From: Gammaproteobacteria bacterium
GTDB taxonomy: Bacteria; Pseudomonadota; Gammaproteobacteria; Burkholderiales; Thiobacillaceae
NCBI GenBank assembly: GCA_018820765.1
Contig: JAHJNN010000016.1
Span: 62,001 to 126,000, forward strand
Direction of reading: 5' to 3'
Length of the DNA: 64,000 nucleotides
Every line of letters starts with the position of its first letter. Within the stretch, counting starts at the first letter, position 1. The translations under genes were made by a program, and so were the position numbers. Under the pieces are notes generated by a model, which had not been told where the DNA came from, made no database searches, and saw only the letters and a list, made by a program, of their open reading frames with translations. Below are positions 20,571-29,812 of the stretch, piece after piece.

Positions 20571-20798
20571 GCCGATCCTTCAATCGTTGCAAAGCGCACA
20601 TTATAACAATTGAAGACCTCGCTATCCTTAAATTGGCGACGCGTCGTTCATGCCCGCGGGCCGTACCGGGGAGCGCGATTGTTGACCCTTTGGGGTCTTG
20701 CAATCACGGCCTGCCGCTTGCAGGTGTTCACCGACCCCGCCTAAACGCCTACAATGCCGGGTCTTACTGGCTGGCCTCCTGTTTCTATTCCACCTCAA

Positions 20799-21404
20799 AT
20801 GTTCACCGGCATCATTCAATCTATCGGCCGCATCCACGAATACGAAGCCCGCGGCGCCGACGCGCGCATGGTCATCACGGGCGGCGGACTGGACTTTTCC
20901 GACGTCGCCATCGGCGACAGCATTGCAGTGAACGGCGTCTGCCTCACTGCGGTGGCGCTGACGCCCGACAGCTTCACGGTCGATGTGTCTGCCGAGACCG
21001 TGCGCGTCACCGCCGGCTTCATCCCGGGCGCCGAGGTCAACCTGGAAAAGGCGTTGCGCCTGGCCGATCGGCTGGGCGGGCATCTGGTATCGGGGCACGT
21101 CGACGGCGTCGGCACGGTGCACCGCTTCGTTCCCGTGGGCGAATCCCACCTGCTGGAGATCGATGCGCCGACCGAACTCGCGCGCTACATCATCCGCAAG
21201 GGCTCGATCACGGTGAACGGCGTATCGCTGACGGTCAACGCGGTCGAGGGCGCGCGCTTTGCGCTGAACCTCATTCCGCATACGCTGGAGATGACGACGC
21301 TCAAGCATCTGCAGGCGGGCAGCCGCGTCAACCTGGAAGTCGACATGATCGCGCGCTATGTCGAGCGTCTGGCTCAATTCACTACCGCCACAGACAAAGA
21401 TTAA
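20799..21404 (+). CDS. ribE: Riboflavin synthase, alpha subunit
   Basis: The 201-residue protein has the conserved MFTGIIQSIGRI start and two homologous lumazine-binding repeats: IGDSIAVNGVCLTAV with HLVSGHVDGVGTV, and KGSITVNGVSLTVN with HTLEMTT. It dismutates two dimethyl-ribityllumazine molecules to riboflavin. It leads ribE-ribBA-ribH-nusB. The 228 bp upstream show no FMN riboswitch, so control must be otherwise. Confidence 0.95.
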   Translation: MFTGIIQSIGRIHEYEARGADARMVITGGGLDFSDVAIGDSIAVNGVCLTAVALTPDSFTVDVSAETVRVTAGFIPGAEVNLEKALRLADRLGGHLVSGHVDGVGTVHRFVPVGESHLLEIDAPTELARYIIRKGSITVNGVSLTVNAVEGARFALNLIPHTLEMTTLKHLQAGSRVNLEVDMIARYVERLAQFTTATDKD

Positions 21405-21417
21405 GGAACAACAACCC

Positions 21418-22503
21418 ATGAGCCTCGCCTCCACACTCGAAATCATCGAAGAACTCAAGGCCGGCCGCATGGTCGTGCTGGTCGACGAGGAAGACCGCGA
21501 AAACGAGGGCGACCTGGTGATGGCCGCCGAGCATGTCACGCCCGATGCGATCAACTTCATGGCCAAGTACGGGCGCGGCCTGATCTGCCTGACGCTGACC
21601 GACGAGCGCTGCCGCCAGTTGGGCCTGAAGCAGATGGTGTCCGACAACCAGACGCCGCACGGCACCGCCTTCACCATCTCGATCGAGGCGGCCGAGGGCG
21701 TCACCACCGGCATTTCGGCGGCCGACCGCGCGGTCACCATCCAGGCGGCGGTGAAGAAGGACGCCAAGGCCACCGACATCATCCAGCCCGGCCACATCTT
21801 CCCGCTGCGCGCGCAGCCAGGCGGGGTGCTGGTGCGCGCGGGACACACCGAAGCCGGCTGCGACCTGGCGGGCCTTGCGGGGCTGGAGCCCGCTTCCGTC
21901 ATCTGCGAAATCCTCAAGGATGACGGCACCATGGCACGCCTGCCCGACCTGGTGCCGTTTGCGCAGGAACACGGCCTGAAAATCGGCGCCATCGCCGATC
22001 TCATCCATTACCGCAACCAGACCGAGAGCCTGGTCGAGCGCGCCGCCGACCGCCTGATCCAGACGGTGTACGGCGCCTTCCGCCTGATCGCCTACCGCGA
22101 CAAGTGCGCCGGCGAAACCCACCTGGCGCTGGTCAAGGGGGAAATCCACGCCGACAAGGAAACCCTGGTTCGCGTGCATGAGCCGCTTTCGGTGATGGAT
22201 TTTCTCGACGTCACCGGCAGCGGCCATTCGTGGCCCATCATGGGCGCGATGGAGCGCATCGCCGAATCGCAGTCCGGCGTCATCGTGCTGCTGCACCGCC
22301 CGGAAACCGCCCACGCACTGCTCGAACGCATCAACCCGGCCCCCGTTGCCAGCCGCAAGTACGATCTGCGCGACTACGGCATCGGCGCGCAAATCCTGCG
22401 CGATCTCGGCGTCGGCAAAATGAAGCTGCTAGCCAGTCCGCGCAAGATGCCGGCGATGGACGGCTTCGGACTGGAAGTCACCGGCTATTCTGAAAAAGCC
22501 TAA
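21418..22503 (+). CDS. ribBA: 3,4-dihydroxy-2-butanone 4-phosphate synthase with degenerate GTP cyclohydrolase II domain (RibBX-type)
   Basis: The 361-residue protein has an intact N-terminal DHBP synthase domain (VDEEDRENEGDLVMAAEH, GISAADRAVTI, GHTEAGCDLAGLAG). The C-terminal domain looks like GTP cyclohydrolase II but lacks its zinc cysteines: after LVRVHEPLSVMDFLD comes VTGSGHSWPIMGAM instead of the usual GSxRCDC segment. It therefore probably supplies only the DHBP reaction, and GTP cyclohydrolase II should be encoded elsewhere. The start MSLAST is 13 bp after ribE. Confidence 0.92.
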   Translation: MSLASTLEIIEELKAGRMVVLVDEEDRENEGDLVMAAEHVTPDAINFMAKYGRGLICLTLTDERCRQLGLKQMVSDNQTPHGTAFTISIEAAEGVTTGISAADRAVTIQAAVKKDAKATDIIQPGHIFPLRAQPGGVLVRAGHTEAGCDLAGLAGLEPASVICEILKDDGTMARLPDLVPFAQEHGLKIGAIADLIHYRNQTESLVERAADRLIQTVYGAFRLIAYRDKCAGETHLALVKGEIHADKETLVRVHEPLSVMDFLDVTGSGHSWPIMGAMERIAESQSGVIVLLHRPETAHALLERINPAPVASRKYDLRDYGIGAQILRDLGVGKMKLLASPRKMPAMDGFGLEVTGYSEKA

Positions 22504-22524
22504 CTATTAAGCGAGGGATGCATC

Positions 22525-22992
22525 ATGGGAACCACTAGCGACATTTCCGAACTCGATCCTGTCTACCAGGGCAAGGGACTCAAGATCGGCATCGTCATGA
22601 GCCGCTTCAACAAGGACATCTGCGAAGGCCTGCTGTCGGCCTGCGAAACCGAGCTGGACCGGCTCGGCGTCGCCCGCGACGACGTGCTGCTGGTCGACGT
22701 GCCCGGCGCGCTGGAGCATCCGCTGGCGCTGCAGAAAATGGCGCAATCCGGCAAGTATGATTCCCTCATCGCCATCGGTGCGGTGGTGCGCGGCGACACC
22801 TACCACTTCGAAGTGGTATCGAACGAATCCTCGCGCGGCATTCTCGACGTGCAGCTGGAAACCGGCGTGCCGATCGCCAACGCCATCCTCACCGTCGACA
22901 ACGAGGAACAGGCCCACCACCGCATGGCCGAAAAAGGCCGCGACGCCGCACGCGTGGCGATCGAAATGGCCAACCTGCTGAAACGTCTCTGA
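22525..22992 (+). CDS. ribH: 6,7-dimethyl-8-ribityllumazine synthase
   Basis: The 155-residue protein matches Rib[55 protein letters not shown] and [12 protein letters not shown]. It condenses the DHBP synthase product with the pyrimidine intermediate, forming a 60-mer or pentameric shell by family. It sits between ribBA and nusB, in the usual order. GAGGG stands eight bases before the ATG. Confidence 0.96.
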   Translation: MGTTSDISELDPVYQGKGLKIGIVMSRFNKDICEGLLSACETELDRLGVARDDVLLVDVPGALEHPLALQKMAQSGKYDSLIAIGAVVRGDTYHFEVVSNESSRGILDVQLETGVPIANAILTVDNEEQAHHRMAEKGRDAARVAIEMANLLKRL

Positions 22993-23042
22993 CTGCCATG
23001 CCGCACATTCAATTGACCGCAATGATGCCCGGCATGACAGTC

Positions 23043-23085
23043 ACCCCCTCCCCGCCCTCCCCCGCTTGCGGGAGAGGGGGGCAAG
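23043..23085. repeat. CCCTCTCCC/GGGAGAGGG dispersed palindrome, intergenic copy
   Basis: The stretch starts TCACCCCCTCCCCGCCCTCC and contains CCCGC-TT-GCGGG, then GAGAGGGGGGCAAGG. The flank GTCACCCnCTCCCC and the end GGGAGAGGGGGnCAA are shared with the palindrome inside trpC at 45833-45855. It lies between ribH and nusB. Confidence 0.75.
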
Positions 23086-23110
23086 GTTTCGCTACGCGAG
23101 GTGAAGGTTA

Positions 23111-23548
23111 ATGGCCGGGTCCCGCAAAAGTGCACGTGAATTCACCCTGCAGGGCGTGTATGGCTGGCTGGTGGGTGGCGCCGACGTCACCCTGATCGTC
23201 GCCAACCTCAAGGAAGACGAACAGTTCAAGCGTGCCGACGAAGACTACTTCCGCACCCTGCTCTACGGCGTGCTGAAAGAGGAGGAGATGCTGAGCGCGC
23301 GCATCACCCCCCTGCTCGACCGCCCGCTCGCCGAGCTCTCGCCCATCGAACGCGGCATTCTGCTCATCGGTGCCTATGAACTGCTCCACTGCCCCGACGT
23401 GCCGTGGCGCGTCGCCATCAACGAAGGCGTCGAACTCGCCAAGAAATTCGGCGGCACCGACGGCCATAAATACATCAACGGCGTGCTCGACAAGCTGGCG
23501 CAGGACGTGCGCGCGGTGGAGATTGAGCATGCTAAAGGCAGGGGCTAG
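23111..23548 (+). CDS. nusB: Transcription antitermination protein NusB
   Basis: The 145-residue protein has the NusB all-helical pattern: REFTLQGVYGWLVGGAD, RTLLYGVLKEEE, LSPIERGILLIGAYELLHCPDVPW and VAINEGVELAKKFGGTDGHKYINGVLDKLA. NusB binds boxA RNA with S10 in rRNA antitermination. The stop codon TAG (23546-23548) lies in the left end of repeat copy B, so the last few residues may be repeat-influenced. Confidence 0.95.
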   Translation: MAGSRKSAREFTLQGVYGWLVGGADVTLIVANLKEDEQFKRADEDYFRTLLYGVLKEEEMLSARITPLLDRPLAELSPIERGILLIGAYELLHCPDVPWRVAINEGVELAKKFGGTDGHKYINGVLDKLAQDVRAVEIEHAKGRG

Positions 23549-23651
23549 GATTCAGGATTCAGGGGTCAGGGAAAACCCCGCCCCCACATTCAATCTCCGC
23601 GGCGCAGCCGCACAAAGCCCCCTGATCCCTGGCCCCTGAATCCTGATCCCT
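23547..23651. repeat. TAGGRNTCAGG inverted repeat, copy B
   Basis: The left arm TAGGATTCAGGATTCAGGGG and the right arm, ending CCTGAATCCTGATCCCTCC, are inverted. The centre GCGGCGCAGCCGCACAAAGC is identical to copy C. It begins at the nusB stop and ends just before the thiL ATG at 23655. Confidence 0.9.
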
Positions 23652-23654
23652 CCC

Positions 23655-24608
23655 ATGGAATTCGACCTCATCGCCCGCCACTTCACCCGCGCCACGCCCG
23701 GCGCGGTGCTGGGCGTGGGCGACGACTGCGCGCTGTTGGCGCCGACGCCGGAGATGCAGCTGGCAGTGTCGACCGACATGCTGCTCGAAGGCCGCCATTT
23801 TTCGCCGCAGGACAGCCCGGCCGGACTCGGCCACAAGTCGCTGGCGGTGAACCTGTCCGACCTCGCCGCGATGGGCGCGACGCCCCGCTGGGCGACGCTC
23901 GCGATTGCGCTGCCGGAAGCCAACGACGCCTGGCTCACCGCCTTTGCGCGCGGCTTTTTCCGCATGGCCGACCAGCACGGCATCGAACTCGTCGGCGGCG
24001 ACACCACGCGCGGCGCGCTCACCCTGTCCATTACCGTCATCGGCGAAGTGCCGCCGGGGCAGGCGCTGCGCCGCGACGGCGCGCAGGCCGGCGACGACGT
24101 CTGGGTGTCCGGTGTGATCGGTTCGGCGGCGCTGGCGCTGGCCTATCGCCAGGGGCGCCTGTTCATGGAACAGATCGACGCCGCCAAGGTGCTGCCCGCG
24201 CTCTACCTGCCGACGCCGCAAGTGGCGCTCGGCATCGCGCTGCGCGGCATTGCGACCAGCGCGATCGACATCTCGGACGGCCTGCTGGGCGATCTCTGGC
24301 ACATCCTGGAGCGCTCGCGCGTCGGCGCCTCGCTCGAATTCGCCGCCTTGCCGACGCTGCCGCTGGTGAAGAATTATCTGCATGAAGCCGTTGCGCGCGA
24401 CTGCGTGCTGGCCGGCGGCGACGATTACGAACTCTGCTTCACCGCCCCCGCCGACCGGCGCGACGCGGTGGCAGCCGCCGCGCAGTCCGCCGGCGTGGCT
24501 GTGACGCGCGTCGGCCGAATCACCGACGAGCCCGGCCTCGCGGTGACCGACGCCGACGGCCGGCCCTTGCCTTTCGACCACATCGGCTATGACCACTTTG
24601 CGGCCTGA
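23655..24608 (+). CDS. thiL: Thiamine-monophosphate kinase
   Basis: The 317-residue protein has the ThiL core: VLGVGDDCALLAPTPEMQLAVSTDMLLEG, GHKSLAVNLSDLAAMGA, LVGGDTTRGALTLSITVIGE and SDGLLGDLWHIL. It phosphorylates thiamine monophosphate to the diphosphate cofactor. It overlaps pgpA by 20 bases, so the two are coupled. The ribosome site lies in the repeat end (GATCCCTCCC), which is a poor match. Confidence 0.95.
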   Translation: MEFDLIARHFTRATPGAVLGVGDDCALLAPTPEMQLAVSTDMLLEGRHFSPQDSPAGLGHKSLAVNLSDLAAMGATPRWATLAIALPEANDAWLTAFARGFFRMADQHGIELVGGDTTRGALTLSITVIGEVPPGQALRRDGAQAGDDVWVSGVIGSAALALAYRQGRLFMEQIDAAKVLPALYLPTPQVALGIALRGIATSAIDISDGLLGDLWHILERSRVGASLEFAALPTLPLVKNYLHEAVARDCVLAGGDDYELCFTAPADRRDAVAAAAQSAGVAVTRVGRITDEPGLAVTDADGRPLPFDHIGYDHFAA

Positions 24609-25077
24609 TCTCAAATTTTTGTTCGCGCACCCGGCGCATCTGATCGCTTTCGGCTTCGGCACTGGCCTTGCCCCCAGGGCGCCCGGAACAGTCGGCACTC
24701 TGCTCGGGCTGCCGCTGTTCTGGCTGATCGTCGCCGTTGCGCCTGATCTGCCGAACCGGATCATTCTGCTGATCGCCGTCTTCCTCCTCGGCGTGTGGGC
24801 CTGCGGGCGCACCGGCCGCGCGCTCGGCGTCGCCGACCACGGCGGCATGGTGTGGGACGAGATCGCCGCCTTCGCGCTGGTGCTGCTGTTCACCCCGGCG
24901 GGCTGGCTGTGGATTGCGCTGGCGTTTGCACTCTTCCGCCTGTTCGATATCCTGAAGCCTTGGCCGATCCGGCTGGCCGATATGCGTCTCAAAGGCGGCT
25001 TCGGCGTGATGTTCGACGATCTTCTGGCGGCGCTGTATGCCATCGCCGCCCTCAAGGGATTGCAATGGCTCGTGTGA
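24589..25077 (+). CDS. pgpA: Phosphatidylglycerophosphatase A
   Basis: The 162-residue membrane protein has the PgpA pattern: LIAFGFGTGLAPRAPGTVGT, then DHGGMVWDEIAAFALVLL and RLFDILKPWPI, with four hydrophobic segments. It dephosphorylates phosphatidylglycerophosphate in the inner membrane. It overlaps thiL upstream and pncC downstream (25065-25077). Confidence 0.95.
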   Translation: MTTLRPDLKFLFAHPAHLIAFGFGTGLAPRAPGTVGTLLGLPLFWLIVAVAPDLPNRIILLIAVFLLGVWACGRTGRALGVADHGGMVWDEIAAFALVLLFTPAGWLWIALAFALFRLFDILKPWPIRLADMRLKGGFGVMFDDLLAALYAIAALKGLQWLV

Positions 25078-25562
25078 GCGACGAAGAACTGCACCAGCTC
25101 GCCTTTGAGCTCGGCGAGAAGCTGCTTGCGCGTGGCTGGATGCTCGCCACTGCCGAATCGTGCACCGGCGGCTGGGTCGGGCAATTGCTCACCTCGCTGC
25201 CCGGCAGCTCGCAGTGGTACGAGCGCGGCTTCATCACCTATGCCAACGCCGCCAAGATCGAGATGCTCGGTGTGCCGGCCGCGATGCTGGACGCCCACGG
25301 CGCCGTCTCCGAAGAGGCGGCCGGCGCGATGGCCGCCGGCGCGTTGAAACACAGCCACGCCCAGGCCGCACTCGCCATTTCCGGCATCGCCGGCCCCGGC
25401 GGCGGCACCCCGCAAAAGCCGGTCGGCCTGGTGTGCTACGGCTGGGCGCTCTCCGACGGCACCCGCATGTCGTCCACCTGCCGCCTCGACGGCGACCGCG
25501 AGGAAATCCGCTCGCGCGCCGTGGCCGCGGCGTTGCGGGGGTTGATTGAGTTGATTGGATAG
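25065..25562 (+). CDS. pncC: Nicotinamide-nucleotide amidohydrolase (CinA C-terminal domain)
   Basis: The 165-residue stand-alone CinA-C domain shows LATAESCTGGWVGQLLTSLPG, YERGFITYANAAKIEMLGV and AISGIAGPGGGTPQKPVGLV. PncC deamidates NMN in pyridine nucleotide salvage. It overlaps pgpA by 13 bases. The stop TAG (25560-25562) is the first triplet of repeat copy C. Confidence 0.94.
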   Translation: MARVSDEELHQLAFELGEKLLARGWMLATAESCTGGWVGQLLTSLPGSSQWYERGFITYANAAKIEMLGVPAAMLDAHGAVSEEAAGAMAAGALKHSHAQAALAISGIAGPGGGTPQKPVGLVCYGWALSDGTRMSSTCRLDGDREEIRSRAVAAALRGLIELIG

Positions 25563-25672
25563 GGGTCAGGGGTCAGGGGTCAGGGAAAAGCATGACGCAG
25601 TTTTTGAATTCATCAAGCGCGGCGCAGCCGCACAAAGCCCCCTGAATCCTGGCCCCTGAATCCTGACCCCTA
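25560..25672. repeat. TAGGGGTCAGG inverted repeat, copy C
   Basis: The left end TAGGGGTCAGGGGTCAGGGG supplies the pncC stop; the right end, CCTGACCCCTA, supplies the stop (TAG on the minus strand) of the converging WYL gene. The centre GCGGCGCAGCCGCACAAAGC is shared with copy B. Confidence 0.92.
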
Positions 25673-26560
25673 CCTAAACGCCCACGCCGCAAACGGCTCG
25701 ATCTCATCGCGGTTCAGCAGCATCAGCTGATAGGCGTTCGGATTCAGCGCATGGTCCGGCGTGGTATCAACGCTCAACCGCTGCAGCACGTAGCCGAGCA
25801 GCGCGCGCCGTACGTTCACCTCGATGACCTCACCGCTCGCGCCGTAATCCAGCAAGAGGCTCTCGCGCCGCGCCGCATCGAGCCCGGCATGGGGCGCGAG
25901 GCTCAGGCTGACCGATTCCACCCAGTCGTCGTCGTACTGCTCGCCGGATTCGGCGGGCGCATCCAGGCATTCCGCCGCGGTGATGCGCGACAGCACGAAA
26001 TCACGGAAATCGCAGGTGTCTTCGCTATACGCCCGCACATGCCAGCGCAGCCCGGTGTTGACCAGGGTGTGCGGCTCGAGCACGCGCTCCGCCCCGCTCT
26101 CGCGGCTGGACAGGGAGCGGTAGCCGACACGCAGCTTGCGCCGGCCGTGGATGGCGCGGGTGATCTGCGCCAGGGTCTGCGGGCTGGGCAGGCGCGCGGG
26201 CAGCGGCAGCGACGCGGTCGGCAGGCCGTATATCAGTTCGTCCCCGTAGGGCCCGTTCGCCACCGCCAGGTTGGCCGCGATGACGGGCAGCGCGGCTGCG
26301 GGATCGAGGTCGGCGAACACGGCGCTGAAGTGTTCGCCCGGCACGAAGCCGAACACGCTGTGGTTGTAGACCAGGTTGCCGGGCGCCAGATCGCCGTAGA
26401 GCTTGAGATCCTTGGTCGCCGCCGGGTCGGACTGGCCGAAGGCGCGGGCGACGTCGCTGCGCGTCACCACGCCGGTGTACCAGGCCATGACCTCGATGTA
26501 CTGCAGCCGCTGGCGCGTCGCCCATTTCACGTCCAGGCGCATTTTCTCTTTTGGAATCAT
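25670..26560 (-). CDS. WYL-domain transcriptional regulator resembling BrxR/CapW
   Basis: The 296-residue protein has an N-terminal winged helix (RLQYIEVMAWYTGVVTRSDVARAFG), LAPGNLVYNHSVFGFVPGEHF, a WYL domain (RKLRVGYRSLSS, about 140-215) and a C-terminal WCX-like part. This order and the xLAPGNLxY signature fit BrxR/CapW repressors, which usually control BREX, CBASS or other defence genes. Here its neighbours are pncC and recA, with no defence operon. It ends inside repeat copy C. The ligand and targets are unknown. Confidence 0.83.
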   Translation of the reverse strand: MIPKEKMRLDVKWATRQRLQYIEVMAWYTGVVTRSDVARAFGQSDPAATKDLKLYGDLAPGNLVYNHSVFGFVPGEHFSAVFADLDPAAALPVIAANLAVANGPYGDELIYGLPTASLPLPARLPSPQTLAQITRAIHGRRKLRVGYRSLSSRESGAERVLEPHTLVNTGLRWHVRAYSEDTCDFRDFVLSRITAAECLDAPAESGEQYDDDWVESVSLSLAPHAGLDAARRESLLLDYGASGEVIEVNVRRALLGYVLQRLSVDTTPDHALNPNAYQLMLLNRDEIEPFAAWAFR

Positions 26561-26662
26561 GTCTCTTGCTCCGGCCGGGCGTTCACTTCGAAAGATTATA
26601 GGCAGACCGCCGCGGAATTAAAAACAAAAACTTAATATTTTCTATGTAGGTGATATTTTTTA

Positions 26663-26691
26663 TTGACACGAATAAACATACAACCTAAAGT
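26663..26691 (+). promoter_or_regulatory. Sigma-70-type promoter of recA
   Basis: TTGACA at 26663-26668 and TAAAGT at 26686-26691 are 17 bp apart, placing a start about 25 bp upstream of the recA ATG. The surrounding 80 bp are strikingly AT-rich. I could not find a CTG-N10-CAG LexA box here. Confidence 0.7.
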
Positions 26692-26722
26692 TCGGCCATC
26701 GCAACCAATGAGGAGACACACC

Positions 26723-27752
<1,030 letters not shown>

Positions 27753-27769
<17 letters not shown>

Positions 27770-28211
27770 ACCCGGCGAGCTGCGCGAACGCGCCCTGCGC
27801 CTCCTGGCGCGGCGCGAGCACTGCCGTGCCGAAATCACGCGCAAGCTCGGCGCGGCCGGATTCGCAATCGAGGATATCGCCCCCCTGCTCGATGAATTCG
27901 AGCAAAAGAACTGGCTGTCCGACCAGCGTTTCGCCGAAAGCTACGTCGCCGACCACCGCGCCCGCGCAGGCAGCGTCAAGCTCGCCTACGACCTGCGCCA
28001 GCGTGGCGTGAGGGACGACGTCATCGAAGCGGTGCTGGGCGACAACCGCGACAGCGAACTCGATCGCGCACGCGAAGTCTGGAACAAGAAATTCGGCACA
28101 CCACCCGTTGATGCTGCCGAGAAAGCGAAGCAGATGCGCTTCCTGCAAAGCAGGGGGTTTACATCAGAGACCATCAAGCGCGCGATAAGCGGATCACCTA
28201 TGGCGCAGTAA
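27753..28211 (+). CDS. recX: Regulatory protein RecX
   Basis: The 152-residue protein has three RecX-type three-helix repeats: [40 protein letters not shown] and [15 protein letters not shown]. RecX binds RecA filaments and inhibits them. The start ATGAAGTCGAGG lies inside the recA end, a typical overlap giving low-level coupled expression. Confidence 0.92.
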
Positions 28212-28295
28212 AAGGCTTGCGCGCTTATTCATATTGTTCTGTATTTTGAATCAATAACGAACATGACTGGTTTGCCACTCAGTGGATTCAAAGGC

Positions 28296-28341
28296 TTGCC
28301 CATATGCAGTCACGTGCATACAATGCCAGCATGTGACTGCA
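28296..28341 (+). promoter_or_regulatory. Promoter and operator of the fitAB-like operon
   Basis: TTGCCC (28296-28301) and TACAAT (28319-28324) are 17 bp apart. The 9-bp arms TGCAGTCAC (28305-28313) and GTGACTGCA (28333-28341) are perfect inverses flanking the -10 box. By analogy with FitAB, the antitoxin-toxin complex would bind these arms and block transcription. AAGGAG follows before the ATG at 28358. Confidence 0.75.
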
Positions 28342-28357
28342 CACAAAGGAGTGGATC

Positions 28358-28591
28358 ATGGCCAATCTAAGCATCCGTAAACTGGACGACGACACAATCG
28401 CGCGTCTGCGCATCCGCGCCGCCCATCACCGGGTATCGATGGAAGAAGAAGCCCGGCGCATCCTTCGTCAGGCAGTCACCCCATCCAAACATCTGGGCGA
28501 CCTTTCCATGCAGTTCTTTGGCACCGAATCCGGGGTTGAGTTGGAACTCCCGCAACATGCGCCACACGATCCGCTGAGCTTTGCCAGATGA
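28358..28591 (+). CDS. FitA-type ribbon-helix-helix antitoxin
   Basis: The 77-residue protein begins MANLSIRKLDDDTIARLRIRA, an Arc/MetJ-type RHH DNA-binding domain, with HRVSMEEEARRILRQAV; the C-terminal part should block the toxin. It overlaps the PIN toxin gene by four bases (ATGA). It is expected to autorepress from the upstream inverted repeat. Confidence 0.88.
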   Translation: MANLSIRKLDDDTIARLRIRAAHHRVSMEEEARRILRQAVTPSKHLGDLSMQFFGTESGVELELPQHAPHDPLSFAR

Positions 28592-29004
28592 TCGTCGTCG
28601 ATACCAATGTGATTTCTGAAGTCATGCGCCCGCAGCCTTCGCCGGTTGTTCTTGATTGGCTAAATACCCAGGACAGCAATCTGCTATTCATCACTGCGGT
28701 TACACTGGCCGAAATCGGATACGGCCTGCGCGTTTTACCAGATGGCCTGCGCCGTCGACACCTGCAAGCCCGGTTTGAACAATTCATTGCACAGGCATTC
28801 GAAGAACGGGTGCTCGACTTTACCGCACCTGCCGCCCACGCCTATGCCGAAATCATGGGTCATCGCAAGGAATCAGGACGCGTCATGAGCCTGCCCGACG
28901 GGCAAATTGCCGGCATCGCCTTCGCTCACGGGTTTGCAGTAGCCACCCGAAACATCAAGGATTTTGAAGATTGCGGCATCGAACTGATCAATCCATTTGT
29001 ATAA
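28588..29004 (+). CDS. FitB-type PIN-domain toxin
   Basis: The 138-residue PIN protein has MIVVDTNVISEVMRPQP (first acidic residue), TAVTLAEIGYGLRVLP and MSLPDGQIAGIAFAHGFAVATRNIKDFED, the FitB/VapC signature with all four acidic residues. It should be a metal-dependent RNase neutralised by the upstream RHH antitoxin. The module looks complete. Confidence 0.9.
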   Translation: MIVVDTNVISEVMRPQPSPVVLDWLNTQDSNLLFITAVTLAEIGYGLRVLPDGLRRRHLQARFEQFIAQAFEERVLDFTAPAAHAYAEIMGHRKESGRVMSLPDGQIAGIAFAHGFAVATRNIKDFEDCGIELINPFV

Positions 29005-29049
29005 ACCTGGAAGAAAATGGTGACCTCATTTTCCCCCTTGACTAACCGC

Positions 29050-29478
29050 CTACGGTTCAGTGCGGGCTCCCTCAGTCTTCAACACCCCGACCCCGGCCGC
29101 CCTGGCCGCTTCCATCAAAGCCGCATCCTGGGTCGCAATGGGCAGTTGCAGACGCAGGGCAAGTTCCAGATAAGCGGCGTCATAGCTCGTCAGGTCATAG
29201 CGTAGCGCCAGAGACAAAATCGCAGCCGGGCCCGGCGTGTCCCGGTCGACCATGATGGACAACGCACCAACCTGATCGAGCACTTCGTGCGCCTCCTGTA
29301 CGCCAAGCGCACCCCGCTTGCATGCCGTTCTCAGCACATTGGCAAACTCCAGTTGCCACAGGGAAGGGGTGTATGCCTGCTCATCCAGCAAGCGTGCTGC
29401 AACCGCCTCGGTGTAATCCGTAGCCTGGTTGCCGATAAACCAGCCGCACACGACCGAATTGTCGACCACAAACGCCAT
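29050..29478 (-). CDS. VapC-type PIN-domain toxin
   Basis: The 142-residue protein has FVVDNSVVCGWFIGNQ, LWQLEFANVLRTACKRG and YDLTSYDAAYLELALRLQLPIATQD, the PIN acidic residues in order. It is a predicted metal-dependent RNase toxin. The ATG shares one base with the stop of the Phd-type antitoxin gene at 29478-29732. It converges on the fitAB-like operon, so two PIN modules lie tail to tail. Confidence 0.9.
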   Translation of the reverse strand: MAFVVDNSVVCGWFIGNQATDYTEAVAARLLDEQAYTPSLWQLEFANVLRTACKRGALGVQEAHEVLDQVGALSIMVDRDTPGPAAILSLALRYDLTSYDAAYLELALRLQLPIATQDAALMEAARAAGVGVLKTEGARTEP

Positions 29479-29732
29479 CAGTCCAGCCCGGCGCGTGCAA
29501 CAACCTTCAAGTCGCCCTCGAGCACAAGCCCGCTGCGAATCTGCCGCAACCGTTCCAGTGCCGAGGCAACACGCTGGCGCTGCCTGGACCCATCGGCTGC
29601 ATCGGCAGTCTCCGCCACCAGACGCGCAACGGGCACCCCGCGACGCGTAATCGTGACCTGATCCCCGTGTTCCACTGCGGCGATCAACTCCGAAAATCGG
29701 TTTTTTGCTTCAAATACCGGGACGGTTTTCAT
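29478..29732 (-). CDS. Phd/YefM-type antitoxin
   Basis: The 84-residue protein starts MKTVPVFEAKNRFSELIAAVEHGDQVTITRRGVPVARLV, the full Phd/YefM DNA-binding and dimerisation domain, followed by a C-terminal toxin-binding tail. It precedes its PIN toxin with a one-base overlap, the standard order. GATAGCTAGCC stands upstream, a weak ribosome site. Confidence 0.9.
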   Translation of the reverse strand: MKTVPVFEAKNRFSELIAAVEHGDQVTITRRGVPVARLVAETADAADGSRQRQRVASALERLRQIRSGLVLEGDLKVVARAGLD

Positions 29733-29812
29733 GGCTAGCTATCTTTAAACAAATAGATAGCTCTATTATTCGCGCACTTTTGCGCTTGTCAAGGAAGCAT
29801 GGCGCGACACCT

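Noticed and set aside
20571..20798. Possible FMN riboswitch before ribE
   Set aside because: The conserved FMN-riboswitch pieces (AGGGCGGGG and CCCACCGGCGGT-like) are not present on either strand.
26561..26722. LexA box in front of recA
   Set aside because: No CTG-N10-CAG or close variant was found; only a sigma-70-type promoter is supported.
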